The notes beneath the pieces were generated by a model, which had not been told where the DNA came from, made no database searches, and worked only from the letters and a program-made list of their open reading frames with translations. Both the position numbers and the translations under genes were made by a program. Below, one piece after another: positions 7,746 through 16,514 of a stretch of 64,000 nt of DNA. The stretch covers positions 5,828,001-5,892,000 of the forward strand of contig NZ_CP137734.1 of the NCBI RefSeq assembly GCF_033406955.1. The letters are read 5' to 3'. The DNA comes from Streptomyces violaceoruber. GTDB lineage: Bacteria; Actinomycetota; Actinomycetes; Streptomycetales; Streptomycetaceae. Numbering within the stretch: the stretch's first letter is position 1; the number at the start of each line of letters is the position of its first letter.

Positions 7746-8767
7746 CAGAAGGCGTCGGGCTGCGCGGACCGGCCGAGGTAGGGCATCAGCTGCTCGGCCA
7801 GCTCGTCCAGGGAGTCGGCGCCCAGACCGGAGGAACGGGCCAGGTAGATGGCGTTGAGCAACTGGTCCGTGGCCAGTTCGCCGCTGCCCACCCGGGACAG
7901 GAACCGGTGGATCAACTGGCGCGCGTGCCCGTCGGGCTCGCCCAGGTGGGCGCGGACGATCTCGGCGAGGTGGTCGTCGTCGGGCTGCCGCAGCCGCAGC
8001 GAGACGCAGCGGCGCAGGAAAGCGGGCGGGAACTCGCGCTCGCCGTTGCTGGTGAGGACGACGAAGGGGAAGGCGTTGCAGCGGACCCGGCCGCGCTCCA
8101 CCGGCACCCGCTGGTCGGTGCCGTCGGCCAGGACCTCGGCGTGGCCGTCGGGGATGTCCCGGGAGGCCCGGACGAGTTCGGGGATCTCGTACTGCCCCTC
8201 CTCCAGGACGTGCAGCAGGTCGTTCGGCAGGTCGAGGTCGCTCTTGTCGATCTCGTCGATGAGCAGGGCGCGCGGCCGGGCGTACGGCAGCAGGGCGGTG
8301 CCCAGCGGGCCCAGCCGCAGGTGGTCCTCGACGCCGGTGGCGGCGGGGGCGTCGGGCGGCTGCGTGGTGTGGCGCGCCGCGTAGAGGCGGGAGAGCGGGT
8401 CGTAGGTGTAGAGGCCGTCGCCCAGGGTGCTGCGGCTGGTGATGTTCCACCTGAGGACGGGGCCGAGCCGCAGTTCACGGGCGACCGCGTAGGCGAGAGA
8501 CGACTTCCCGGTGCCGGGCGGACCGGTGACCAGCAGCGGACGGCGCAGGTACAGGGCCGCGTTGACCAACTGCACCGTGTCCTCGGTGGCCTGGTAGGTC
8601 GCGGCACGGTGGGCGCGGTCGGGCGAGGCGGCCGCGGTGTCGCCGTCCGCGTCCGGCGGATCGAGCACGGGGCCGCCGTCGAAGGCCCGCCAGGGCGGGG
8701 GCGGGGGCAGCCGGGCGATGCCGTCGTGGGGGTCAGGCGCGCCGGTGTAGACGGGCCACAAGGGCAT
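7745..8767 (-). CDS. MoxR-type AAA+ ATPase
   Basis: A 340-residue AAA+ protein. The start at ATG 8767 (MPLWPVYTG) has GGAGAGAAG upstream; a longer reading to 8890 would run through a repetitive low-complexity stretch. Walker A is GPPGTGKS (82-89), Walker B LLIDEID (168-174), sensor 1 VVLTSNGERE (N241) and the Arg-finger region FLRRC (251-255). This is the MoxR/McrB-like pattern of chaperone-type ATPases that usually work with von Willebrand A proteins. The gene abuts the vWA-like multidomain gene by one shared base and follows the trypsin/VMAP-C gene, giving the MoxR-vWA-VMAP set. It probably uses ATP to remodel or license the protease or the vWA partner. That role is inferred from the family. 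Confidence 0.9.
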   Translation of the reverse strand: MPLWPVYTGAPDPHDGIARLPPPPPWRAFDGGPVLDPPDADGDTAAASPDRAHRAATYQATEDTVQLVNAALYLRRPLLVTGPPGTGKSSLAYAVARELRLGPVLRWNITSRSTLGDGLYTYDPLSRLYAARHTTQPPDAPAATGVEDHLRLGPLGTALLPYARPRALLIDEIDKSDLDLPNDLLHVLEEGQYEIPELVRASRDIPDGHAEVLADGTDQRVPVERGRVRCNAFPFVVLTSNGEREFPPAFLRRCVSLRLRQPDDDHLAEIVRAHLGEPDGHARQLIHRFLSRVGSGELATDQLLNAIYLARSSGLGADSLDELAEQLMPYLGRSAQPDAF

Positions 8768-8789
8768 GGGTTCTTCTCTCCGGGCGGTA

Positions 8790-8828
8790 GGTGCGGCGGT
8801 CGGTGCAGGGGTTGGTGCGGCGGTCGGT
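8790..8828. repeat. Direct repeat in the gap before the MoxR gene
   Basis: GGTGCGGCGGTCGGT occurs at 8790-8804 and again at 8814-8828, followed by looser GGTCGGT-rich sequence up to about 8875. This fills the 138-bp gap between the protease stop and the MoxR start. It looks like low-complexity slippage sequence. No regulatory role is evident. Confidence 0.5.
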
Positions 8829-8905
8829 AGGGCCATCGGTGCGCGGGTCGGTTCGGCGCGGTCGCGGTCGGCCGTGGTGCGTCGGTGCATGGCGCGGCGG
8901 GCGGT

Positions 8906-10570
8906 TCAGCCGACGGGGGAGTGGAGCAGGGCGGGCGGCTCGGCGAAACAGCGGGGGTCGTCCCACAGGAGCTGGACGTCCCGCGCCCAGTGCTCCTCCG
9001 GGACCTCCGCCGCGTCCGCCGTCTCGCGCAGTTCCATGACCAGGCGCGGCAGTTCGGCCGGCGGCACGTCCGCCACCGACGCCGCCAGCTCGTCGAGGAA
9101 CGCCGTGCCGGAGCAGCGGCCGTCGGGTCCCTCCTCGCCGGGGCACTCCCGCAGCGGCCACAACAGCACGGGGACGGGCAGGTTGAGGCCGACCTCGAAG
9201 TACTCCGGCGCCGCCGAGGGCGGGGTGGCGAAACCGGCCAGCTCCGCGTCGTCCCGCAGCCGCTTGCGCAGCCCGGCCGGCCGCTCCCGGGTGCCGCAGT
9301 CCACCCGGTGCAGCGTGCCGCCCGTGCCGGACCCGAGCCTGCGCCACTTCTTGTGCAGCTGGTGGCGGAGGCGTCCGCTGCGCTGCCGGTACCGGTCGGT
9401 CACCACGAGCGGGTAGGCGCAGCCCAGCGGCGTGGAGTCGTCCTCTCCGCACTCCCAGTGCGCCACCGGTTCGTTCAGCCACTCGCGCGGGAGCACGAAG
9501 GTGAGCAGTTCGTCGGCGCCGGGATCGAGCTGGGTGAACGCCTCGTCAATGCCTTCCTGGACGAAGGACCGCACCGCGCCGCGGGCCAGCCGGCGCGAAC
9601 CCACTGGGCGGCGCCGGCCGTCCCGGTAGGCGGACACCTCTACGGTGACCTGGTCGGCACCGGCACCGCTGCGGTCGATCTCCACGACGATGGGCGACCA
9701 GGCCGCGGGGCGCGGCGCCGGACCGGACGGGGCGTGCAGCCGCTCCGTCAGCCGGTCGGCGAAGCGGGCCACCGCCGCCGGGTCCGGCACCTCCCACTGC
9801 ACGTAGGCGGCGGCCTCCCGCAGGGAGCCGAAACCGCCCTCCGGCAGCGGCGGGTCGAACGCGTCCATGGCGGACACGTACAGCCGGTTCGGGTCGCAGG
9901 CCAGGCCGCTCTCCTCGGCCCGGCGCACCAGCGCGTACAGCCGCCTGCGGGCGTCCGCCCGGTGGCCGGGGGTGGGCACCAGCTCGCCCAGCTCCGGCCA
10001 GTAGCGCGCCATGACCTCGACGGGCAGCATCCTGCCGACCCGTACGTCCCGGGCGCCGGCCACGGCGGAGACCATGCCGACGACCGTGCCGTCGGCCAGT
10101 GTCAGCGCCGCGCCGCTGAACCCGGCGGCCAGCGGCTGCCCGTGCGCCGTGACGGCCTCCAGCTGGACCCACTCGTCGGAGATGAGGGGCCCGGGCAGGG
10201 CGCGGTAGGAGGCGAGCATGCCCTCGTCGTACCCCTTGGGAAAGCCGTAGGCGATCAGCTCGGGGACGGGGACGGTCCGCTCCGTTCCGGGCCGGGCGAA
10301 GACGGCCGGGGCGAGCGGCACCTCCCGGTCCAGCTCCAGTACCACCAGGTCGCCGAGGTCGGCGGCGCCCTCCTGCCACCCGCCGTGCACGACGACCGTG
10401 CCGGACAGCTCGCCCAGCTCCCGGCGGCCCGGGAAGGTCACCGTCACCGGCGCGCGGTCGGCCCACCGGACGACATGGGCGCAGGTGAGCAACCGGCGGG
10501 CGGAGACGAGGAATCCGGCGCCGACCTCCCTGCCGCACTCGACGCGGGCGTGCCACGCGGCACCGCTCAT
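8906..10570 (-). CDS. Trypsin-like serine protease fused to a VMAP-C-like domain
   Basis: A 554-residue cytoplasmic protein (no signal peptide), start ATG overlapping the previous stop (ATGA). The N-terminal ~190 residues form a chymotrypsin-fold protease: His in LTCAHVV (H32), Asp in DLGDLVVLEL (probably D74) and Ser in GFSGAAL (S152). A helical linker follows (about 190-275). The C-terminal half (about 280-554), with SPIVVEID, VLPREWLNEPVAHW and a Cys-containing segment, matches my recollection of the VMAP-C domain of vWA-MoxR-associated proteins. In such systems the N-terminal enzyme is regarded as the effector and the C-terminal part as the regulated module. Being intracellular and apparently catalytically intact, it could cleave host or invader proteins when triggered. 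The target is unknown. Confidence 0.85.
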   Translation of the reverse strand: MSGAAWHARVECGREVGAGFLVSARRLLTCAHVVRWADRAPVTVTFPGRRELGELSGTVVVHGGWQEGAADLGDLVVLELDREVPLAPAVFARPGTERTVPVPELIAYGFPKGYDEGMLASYRALPGPLISDEWVQLEAVTAHGQPLAAGFSGAALTLADGTVVGMVSAVAGARDVRVGRMLPVEVMARYWPELGELVPTPGHRADARRRLYALVRRAEESGLACDPNRLYVSAMDAFDPPLPEGGFGSLREAAAYVQWEVPDPAAVARFADRLTERLHAPSGPAPRPAAWSPIVVEIDRSGAGADQVTVEVSAYRDGRRRPVGSRRLARGAVRSFVQEGIDEAFTQLDPGADELLTFVLPREWLNEPVAHWECGEDDSTPLGCAYPLVVTDRYRQRSGRLRHQLHKKWRRLGSGTGGTLHRVDCGTRERPAGLRKRLRDDAELAGFATPPSAAPEYFEVGLNLPVPVLLWPLRECPGEEGPDGRCSGTAFLDELAASVADVPPAELPRLVMELRETADAAEVPEEHWARDVQLLWDDPRCFAEPPALLHSPVG

Positions 10571-10980
10571 GACAGCGCGGCGGCGTCCGGGGCCTCGGGA
10601 CCCGCCGGGGACGGCCGCGGCTCGGGACGCGTCGCGGACGGCCGCGGCTCGGGACGCGTGGGGGACGGCTCGGGCGACCAGTTCAGCCGCACCACCAGAT
10701 GGCCCTCCGCCGAGCCCTTCGCGATGACCGCGCCGGCCTCCGCGCTCAGCTTGACCCCGAACTCCAGCTCCACGGCGTCGGGTCGGAGCGAGCCGTCCCG
10801 GAAGACGCGCAGCGCGGACGCGGCCGCCGCCCGCACGCCGTCCAGGGAGTCCTCGAAGGTGCGGGCCGCGCGGGCCGGGCCGTCGCCGCGCGAGACCAGC
10901 CGCGCGCCGTCCTCGTCCTCGACGCCCTCGACGACCACCCGCACGCCGTCCTCGGTCCTGAACTCGACCAACCCGTCCAT
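10567..10980 (-). CDS. CU044_2847-family (Trypco1-like, trypsin-co-occurring) small protein
   Basis: A 137-residue protein; start at ATG 10980 (MDGLVEFRTEDGVRVVVE) with GGGGAG upstream. A 16-residue longer form from 11028 cannot be excluded. It begins with a short beta-rich part, then a helical stretch, then the strand segment AVELEFGVKLSAEAGAVIAKGSAEGHL characteristic of the trypsin-co-occurring domain-1 family. The tail is Pro/Arg-rich with a repeated TRPEPRPSA unit. It is the first gene of the operon and overlaps the protease gene by 4 bp, so the two are translationally coupled. Proteins of this type are always found with such proteases and may act as inhibitor or adaptor. That role is inferred. 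Confidence 0.8.
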   Translation of the reverse strand: MDGLVEFRTEDGVRVVVEGVEDEDGARLVSRGDGPARAARTFEDSLDGVRAAAASALRVFRDGSLRPDAVELEFGVKLSAEAGAVIAKGSAEGHLVVRLNWSPEPSPTRPEPRPSATRPEPRPSPAGPEAPDAAALS

Positions 10981-11083
10981 GACGCCGCTCGCTCCCCGTG
11001 TGCCGTACGTGTCCGTGCGCAGCACCATTGTGACGGACGGTACTCGGCCGTGTCCCGTCCCGGGCCGCCGGTCCGTTCGGCCG

Positions 11084-11101
11084 CTGGCGGAAACCCGCCA
11101 G
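11084..11101. other. Hairpin between the VMAP operon and the S8 protease gene
   Basis: CTGGCGG - AAAC - CCGCCAG, a perfect 7-bp stem in the divergent intergenic region (10981-11206). It could be a protein-binding palindrome or part of the S8 gene leader. No clear -35/-10 pair was identified around it. Confidence 0.35.
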
Positions 11102-11206
11102 GGCGACTAACCGCCGCCTCCGGTCAACTCCCGTGCCCCACCGGCCCCCTGAGACTGATCACAGCACTCTTCACCGCACTCTACGACGACACGAAGAGAG
11201 ACGTGG

Positions 11207-14200
11207 ATGAGCACAGGACCAGTCAGACGCGGGGCGGCCCTCCTGTCGGCGGGGCTCGTGATCGCGCTGCTGCCGGCCGGGACCTCGGCGGCGCAGGACC
11301 CGCCCCCCGACCCGGCGCGATCCCGAACGGCGGCCGCCCGCACGGCCGCCGCCGACGCGGCCCGCACCGTCACCCTCGTCACCGGCGACCGGGTGACCGT
11401 CACCGACCTCGGCGGCGGCCGGAAGACCGTCGCGGTCGAGCGGCCCGAGGGCGCCACCGGGGCCGTGCGCACCAGCAGTTTTGGCGGCCGGACCACCGTC
11501 GTACCGGACGAGGCCCTGCCGTACCTGCGCGACGGCAGCCTCGACGAACGGCTCTTCGACGTCGGTGCGTTGCTGGAGCAGGGGCTCGCCGACAGCGAGA
11601 CGGGCGAGCTGCCGCTGATCGTGACGTACGGCAAGGGCGTGCGGGCCGCCACCCCGCGGGGGGCCGAGCGGACACGGTCGCTGCCCAGCGTGCGCGGGGC
11701 CGCCGTCGAGGCCGACAAGGGGCGTGCATTCTGGCGCGAATTCACCCGTCGCGGCGCCGGTGTCGAGGGCGTGTGGCTCGACGGGCGGGTCACCGCGGAC
11801 ATGGCCGAGTCCAACGCGCAGATCGGCACGCCCGAGGCCTGGGAGGCGGGGCTGACCGGCAAGGGCGTCACCGTGGCCGTGCTGGACAGCGGCGTGGACG
11901 CCGGGCACCCCGACCTGGCGGGGCGGATCGCGCAGAGCCGCAGCTTCATCCCCGGCGAGGAGGTCGCCGACCGGCACGGCCACGGCACGCACGTCACCTC
12001 CACCGTGGGCGGCAGCGGCGCGGCCTCCGACGGCAAGGAGAAGGGTGTCGCACCCGGCGCCACGCTCGCGGTCGGCAAGGTCCTCGACGACGAGGGCTTC
12101 GGCAGCGAGTCGGAGATCATCGCGGGCATGGAGTGGGCCGCCCGGGACGTGGACGCCGACATCGTCTCCATGAGCCTCGGCTCCACCGAACCCAGCGACG
12201 GCACCGACCCGATGGCCGAGGCCGTCAACACCCTGTCCCGCGAGACCGGCGCCCTGTTCGTGATCGCGGCCGGGAACACCGGCGCCCCCTCCTCCATAGG
12301 CTCGCCCGGCGCGGCCGACGCCGCCCTCACCGTGGGCGCGGTCGACTCCGCCGACCAGGCCGCCTGGTTCACCAGCGCCGGGCCCCGCTACGGCGACAAC
12401 GCCCTCAAGCCCGACCTGTCGGCCCCGGGCGTCGGCATCCTCGCCGCCCGCTCCCGCCTCGCCGAGGGCAGCGGCGACTACACGTCCATGGACGGTACGT
12501 CGATGGCGACGCCGCACATCGCGGGGGTGGCCGCCCTGCTCGCCGAGGAGCACCCCGACTGGAGCGGCGCGCGGCTCAAGGACGCGCTGATGTCCACGTC
12601 CAAGGAACTGGACGTCTCCGCCTACCAGTTGGGTGCGGGCCGGGTCAGCGTGCCGGCGGCCGTCGGCGCCGACGTCACCGCGACCGGCAGCGCCGACCTG
12701 GGCTTCTACTCCTGGCCGTACGAGGCCGACGAGCCGGTCACCAGGACCGTCGCCTACACCAACTCCTCGGACACGGACGTCGAGCTGAAGCTGTCCGTGC
12801 GGGGCGCCCCCGAGGGCGTCGCCACGCTCGCCGACACCTCCCTCACCGTGCCCGCGCACGGCACCGCCTCGACCACGGTCACCGGGGACGGGTCCAAGGC
12901 GCCGGTCGGCAACACGAGCGGCCAGGTCGTGGCGGCCGACGCGAGCGGGAAGCCCCTCGCGCACACCGCGTTCGGGCTGGTCAAGGAGGGCGAGCGGTAC
13001 ACGCTCACGGTGCACGTCAAGGACCGCTCCGGCGCCGCGACCCCGGCCGACCTGACCGTCCAGCGGCTCACCGAGGGCGTCGACCCCTTCCCGGCCCACG
13101 TCGGCGACTCCGGCACCCTGAAGCTCCGGCTCGAGCCCGGGACGTACAGCCTGTCGTCCTTCCTGGACGTGCGCGGCAGCCACGGCGCCGACTCCCTCGG
13201 CCTGGGCTTCCTCGCCGCCCCTGAGGTCGTCGTCGACCGGGACCGCGAGATCACCCTGGACGGCCGCGAGCTGCGCGAGATCGGCGCCGACGTCGGCCGG
13301 CGCACCGAGACCCGGCAGCTCCTCATGGAGTACGACCGCGGCGCGAACGGCTCCGACCTGTTCGGCGCGGTGCAGGTGCCGCTGACGTACGACAGCGTCT
13401 TCGCCGCGCCCACGAAGAAGGTCGCCCAGGGCGACTTCGAGTACCGCACCGTGTGGCGGCTCGGCAAGCCGCTGCTCGAGGTGAAGGGGATCGACGAGGC
13501 CACCGTCCAGTCCGGCGGCACCCTGACCGAGGGCCGCACCCGGCTGCCCCTGGTCGACGTCGGAGCCGTCGGTGCCGGGCCCTTCCCGGACGGCGTACGC
13601 GGCAAGGCGGTCCTCGCCCGGCTCACCGAGGGGACCGAACCGGCCGCGCTCGCCCAGGCCGCACAGGACGCCGGCGTCAAGGCGCTGTTCGTGACCGACG
13701 ACGCCCCCGGACGGCTGATGTCGTGGTGGGGCACCGACGACAACGCCGACCGGCCGCTCCAGATCGCCACGGTCTCCGCGGCCGACGCCCGCCGGCTGCA
13801 CCGGGCCGGACGGGTCGACATGACCGGCACCCGCAACACGCCCTACGTGTACGACCTGTCCGAGGGACACGAGGGCGCCGTGCCCGACCGGGACCTCACC
13901 TACCAGCCCGGGCACCGCGACCTCGCCGTGCTGCGCACCAGGTACCACGCCGCCGAACCGTCGAGCGGCGGCGAGTTCCGGTACTCCCTCACCGACACCT
14001 TCCCGATCGGCCTCGGCTTCCGGGAGCGGATCGACTACCCGGTCGAGCGCACCGAGTACGTGTCCACCGGCCCCGGCCAGCTGTGGCACGAGACCGTGAC
14101 GAGCGCCGGTGAGGCGCTGGAGGAGCGCGGCGGACTGTCCCGGTACCGGGGAGGCTCGCGTGCGGAGCTGAACTGGTTCAAGCCGGTGTGGCACCCCTAC

Positions 14201-14869
14201 CTCGGCACCGGGCTCGGCTGGGGGCAGCAGCGCGCCGGGAACCGGCTCCAGTTCAACGCGCCCGGCTGGGGCGACTCCGGGCCCGACCACACCGGCTTCG
14301 GCGACGTGTGGAGCGAGGGCAGCGGCATGTCGCAGACCACGTCGGTGTACCTGGACGGCGAACCGGTCGACCAGGGGCCGAGTTCCGCCGCGTACGTGTG
14401 GGACGCGCCGGCCGGCGAGCACACCTACCGGCTCGTCACCGACACGGCGCTGGACGCGGCACGCTGGCCGCTGGCGACGAAGGGCCACGCGGAGTGGACC
14501 TTCCGGTCGGCGGCCACGCCCGACGACCGGTGGACCTTCCTGCCGCTGATCAACCTCTCCTTCGACGTCGACACCGACCTCGCGGGGAAGGTGCGCGCCG
14601 GCAAGAAGCTGCGGGTCGGTCTCGGCGCCGCGTACGTGGCGGGCGCCCCGGACACCGGGAAGCTCGGCGGCGGAAAGCTGGAGGCGTCCTACGACGACGG
14701 GACGACCTGGCACCAGGTCCGGCTGCGCGGCGGCGACGGTGAGGCCTCCTGGTACGGGACGCTGAGCGTGCCGCGCGATGCCGAGCACGTCTCGCTGCGG
14801 GCCTCGGCGCGCGACGACCGGGGCGGCTCGGTCACGCAGGAGATCGTGCGGGCGGTGGCCGTGCGGTAG
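11207..14869 (+). CDS. Secreted S8 (subtilisin-like) serine protease with large C-terminal region
   Basis: A 1,220-residue exported protease. The ATG is preceded by AAGAGAG. A signal peptide covers residues 1-29 (RRGAALLSAGLVIALLPAGTSAAQ), followed by a prodomain-like region to about 200. The S8 catalytic set is intact: D227 in AVLDSGVD, H259 in HGHGTH, oxyanion N357 in AAGNTG, S432 in DGTSMATPH. The remaining ~780 residues are predicted beta-rich modules, including a region with WWGTDDNADRP reminiscent of a PA-type insert. Related large S8 proteases are common in Streptomyces and degrade extracellular protein. The gene stands alone, divergent from the VMAP operon and followed by a strong terminator, so it is a separate transcription unit. 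Confidence 0.92.
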   Translation: MSTGPVRRGAALLSAGLVIALLPAGTSAAQDPPPDPARSRTAAARTAAADAARTVTLVTGDRVTVTDLGGGRKTVAVERPEGATGAVRTSSFGGRTTVVPDEALPYLRDGSLDERLFDVGALLEQGLADSETGELPLIVTYGKGVRAATPRGAERTRSLPSVRGAAVEADKGRAFWREFTRRGAGVEGVWLDGRVTADMAESNAQIGTPEAWEAGLTGKGVTVAVLDSGVDAGHPDLAGRIAQSRSFIPGEEVADRHGHGTHVTSTVGGSGAASDGKEKGVAPGATLAVGKVLDDEGFGSESEIIAGMEWAARDVDADIVSMSLGSTEPSDGTDPMAEAVNTLSRETGALFVIAAGNTGAPSSIGSPGAADAALTVGAVDSADQAAWFTSAGPRYGDNALKPDLSAPGVGILAARSRLAEGSGDYTSMDGTSMATPHIAGVAALLAEEHPDWSGARLKDALMSTSKELDVSAYQLGAGRVSVPAAVGADVTATGSADLGFYSWPYEADEPVTRTVAYTNSSDTDVELKLSVRGAPEGVATLADTSLTVPAHGTASTTVTGDGSKAPVGNTSGQVVAADASGKPLAHTAFGLVKEGERYTLTVHVKDRSGAATPADLTVQRLTEGVDPFPAHVGDSGTLKLRLEPGTYSLSSFLDVRGSHGADSLGLGFLAAPEVVVDRDREITLDGRELREIGADVGRRTETRQLLMEYDRGANGSDLFGAVQVPLTYDSVFAAPTKKVAQGDFEYRTVWRLGKPLLEVKGIDEATVQSGGTLTEGRTRLPLVDVGAVGAGPFPDGVRGKAVLARLTEGTEPAALAQAAQDAGVKALFVTDDAPGRLMSWWGTDDNADRPLQIATVSAADARRLHRAGRVDMTGTRNTPYVYDLSEGHEGAVPDRDLTYQPGHRDLAVLRTRYHAAEPSSGGEFRYSLTDTFPIGLGFRERIDYPVERTEYVSTGPGQLWHETVTSAGEALEERGGLSRYRGGSRAELNWFKPVWHPYLGTGLGWGQQRAGNRLQFNAPGWGDSGPDHTGFGDVWSEGSGMSQTTSVYLDGEPVDQGPSSAAYVWDAPAGEHTYRLVTDTALDAARWPLATKGHAEWTFRSAATPDDRWTFLPLINLSFDVDTDLAGKVRAGKKLRVGLGAAYVAGAPDTGKLGGGKLEASYDDGTTWHQVRLRGGDGEASWYGTLSVPRDAEHVSLRASARDDRGGSVTQEIVRAVAVR

Positions 14870-14894
14870 GCCCCGGTCCGGGCGCGGACACGCG

Positions 14895-14933
14895 GACGGC
14901 GCCGCCTCCCTGGGACGGGGAGGCGGCGCCGTC
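14895..14933. terminator. Bidirectional terminator after the S8 protease gene
   Basis: A perfect 16-bp stem (14895-14910 with 14918-14933; GACGGCGCCGCCTCCC and its complement) with a 7-nt loop. It lies between the S8 stop codon and the stop codon of the convergent 19-residue peptide gene. Confidence 0.85.
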
Positions 14934-14947
14934 GGGTTCTCGGACCG

Positions 14948-15007
14948 TCAGACCAGCCAGCCGACGAAGTGGACGAGGCCGGCGAGGATGTCGGTGAGAA
15001 GGTTCAT
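14948..15007 (-). CDS. 19-residue hydrophobic/amphipathic microprotein
   Basis: MNLLTDILAGLVHFVGWLV, encoded from ATG 15007 to TGA 14948, with AAGGAGCTGCACGATC directly upstream as ribosome binding site and a strong terminator 15 bp after the stop. The peptide is almost wholly hydrophobic with one Asp and one His, and would form a single amphipathic or membrane helix. It recalls small membrane peptides or phenol-soluble-modulin-like peptides, but I do not recognise a family. The surrounding longer ORF is unlikely because its upstream codons have no RBS. Coding status is inferred from RBS, terminator and composition. Confidence 0.5.
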   Translation of the reverse strand: MNLLTDILAGLVHFVGWLV

Positions 15008-15137
15008 GATCGTGCAGCTCCTTGCGCTGTTCAGGTGCGGGACCCGCCGGGCCCCGCCGGGACTACTCGGGACATGTGCGTCAACTACGGTCTGCAGCCC
15101 GTTGCTTGCACACCGTAAGTATCGTTGGTCCCTGCAG

Positions 15138-16514
15138 TCACATGCGTTCTTCAGAGCGACGATCACCTGTTCCAGGGAACAACTGCTCGCTTGTTCGGAT
15201 CACGCCAAGTGCTGCCAAGTCCTGCGGCCGCAGCCGCAGTTGACCGGCCGTCGCCTCCACCTCCGCCGGCGGGCGCTTCAGGATCGCCGCCGCGTGCTCC
15301 GGCGCGATGACGGAGAAGTAGCTGTCCGGGGTGGCCCACGTGCTGCCGGGCGCGGCCAGGGCCAGCGCCCCGCCCGAGCCGCCCTCGCCGATCACCAGCG
15401 TGGTGACCGGCGTACGCGCCGAGGCCACGGCGCCGAACAGGTCCGCGATCGCCGGACCCGCCCCCGCCCGCTCCGCCTCCGCGTCGTTGGCCGCGCCCGG
15501 TGTGTCCACCAGGGTCAGCACCGGGATGCCGAGCCGGTCCGCGAGGTGGATCAGCCGGGTGGCGGTGCGGTACCCGGCGGGCCGGGTCGCCGTGCCCGTC
15601 TGCGCGGCGTACGCCACCGTGCGCCCCGCGTGCGAGCCGAAGCCGCACAGCATGCCCTCCGGGTCCCGGCCGCCGCAGCGGTCGCCGGACAGGGCGACAC
15701 GGTCGGTGAAGTAGGCGTCCAGGTACGCCCCGGCGCGCGGGCGTCCGGGATCGCGGGCCCGGCGCACCGCCTCCCAGCCGCCGGCCGGCAGGTCCCGGGC
15801 GCCCAGCGGCTCCGGCACCGGCGCCGGACCGCCGGACGGCGCCGTCAGCAGCCGCAGCCACCGCCCCAGCGTCGCGCGCAGCTCCCCGGGCGGCACGACG
15901 GCGTCCGCGCTGCCCGCCGCCACCTGCGCCTCGGCCGTGTACGCCGCCGGGTCCGCGTCCGGCGGCCGGACCCGCGAACCGGCGAAGCCCACCTGGGCGC
16001 CGGGCAGGGCGAGGACCACGTCGGCGCCCGCGCCCAGCGTCGCCCAGCCGCCGCCGGTCGCCGGGTCCCGTACCACCGCGATCTGCGCGAGGCCGGCCGC
16101 GCGGGTGAGCGCCGACTGCCGGGCCACCCGCTGGAGCTGGGTCAGCGCGAGCATCCCCTCCTGCATCCGGCTGCCGCCGGTCGCCACCAACGGCACCACC
16201 GGCAGCCGGTGTTCACGGGCGTACGCGTACGCCGCCTCCAGACGGTCGCCGGTGCGGTGCCCCAGCGAGCCGCCGAGGAAGCCGAACTCGAAGGAGACGA
16301 GCACCGCCCGGGTGCCCTCCACCAGGCCGGTGCCGCAGACGACGGACTCCGCCTCGCCGGTGCGCTCGGCGGCGCGGGCCCGCGAGGCGTCGTAGCCGGG
16401 CCAGCCGAGGGGGCCGTCGGGCCGCCACGGGCCGTCCGCGTGCGGGAGTTCGCTGAAGGTGGCGTCGTCGGTGACCAGGGCGAGGAACTCCCGTGCGGTC
16501 AGGCGCTCAGTCAC
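15138..16514 (-). CDS. Acyl-CoA carboxyltransferase (fused AccD-like and AccA-like halves) of the malonate operon
   Basis: A 458-residue crotonase-fold carboxyltransferase. The AccD-like half carries FEFGFLGGSLG and VATGGSRMQEGMLALTQ (oxyanion-hole glycines); the AccA-like half carries LVDTPGAANDAEAERAGAGPAIADL and IGEGGSGGALAL. No AccD zinc-ribbon CxxC motif is seen. It is the last gene of the matC-matB operon and its start overlaps the matB stop by 8 bp. Classical mat operons carry a MatA malonyl-CoA decarboxylase; none is present, so this enzyme may decarboxylate or transcarboxylate the malonyl-CoA made by MatB. It resembles fused MdcD/MdcE subunits of malonate decarboxylase, but the other Mdc subunits are absent. 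Specificity is inferred. Confidence 0.8.
   Translation of the reverse strand: MTERLTAREFLALVTDDATFSELPHADGPWRPDGPLGWPGYDASRARAAERTGEAESVVCGTGLVEGTRAVLVSFEFGFLGGSLGHRTGDRLEAAYAYAREHRLPVVPLVATGGSRMQEGMLALTQLQRVARQSALTRAAGLAQIAVVRDPATGGGWATLGAGADVVLALPGAQVGFAGSRVRPPDADPAAYTAEAQVAAGSADAVVPPGELRATLGRWLRLLTAPSGGPAPVPEPLGARDLPAGGWEAVRRARDPGRPRAGAYLDAYFTDRVALSGDRCGGRDPEGMLCGFGSHAGRTVAYAAQTGTATRPAGYRTATRLIHLADRLGIPVLTLVDTPGAANDAEAERAGAGPAIADLFGAVASARTPVTTLVIGEGGSGGALALAAPGSTWATPDSYFSVIAPEHAAAILKRPPAEVEATAGQLRLRPQDLAALGVIRTSEQLFPGTGDRRSEERM

Noticed and set aside
4143..7781. Long plus-strand ORF opposite the multidomain gene
   Set aside because: It is antisense to the vWA/pseudokinase/SARP gene, has no motif or signal, and its composition is the third-position GC bias of the real gene. 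Similar antisense ORFs opposite the matC-matB genes (16459-19470), GH35 gene and mce genes are rejected for the same reason.
7745..8890. Longer MoxR start at 8890
   Set aside because: It would add a low-complexity Ala/Pro/Thr segment encoded by the direct repeats and has no ribosome binding site; ATG 8767 has one.
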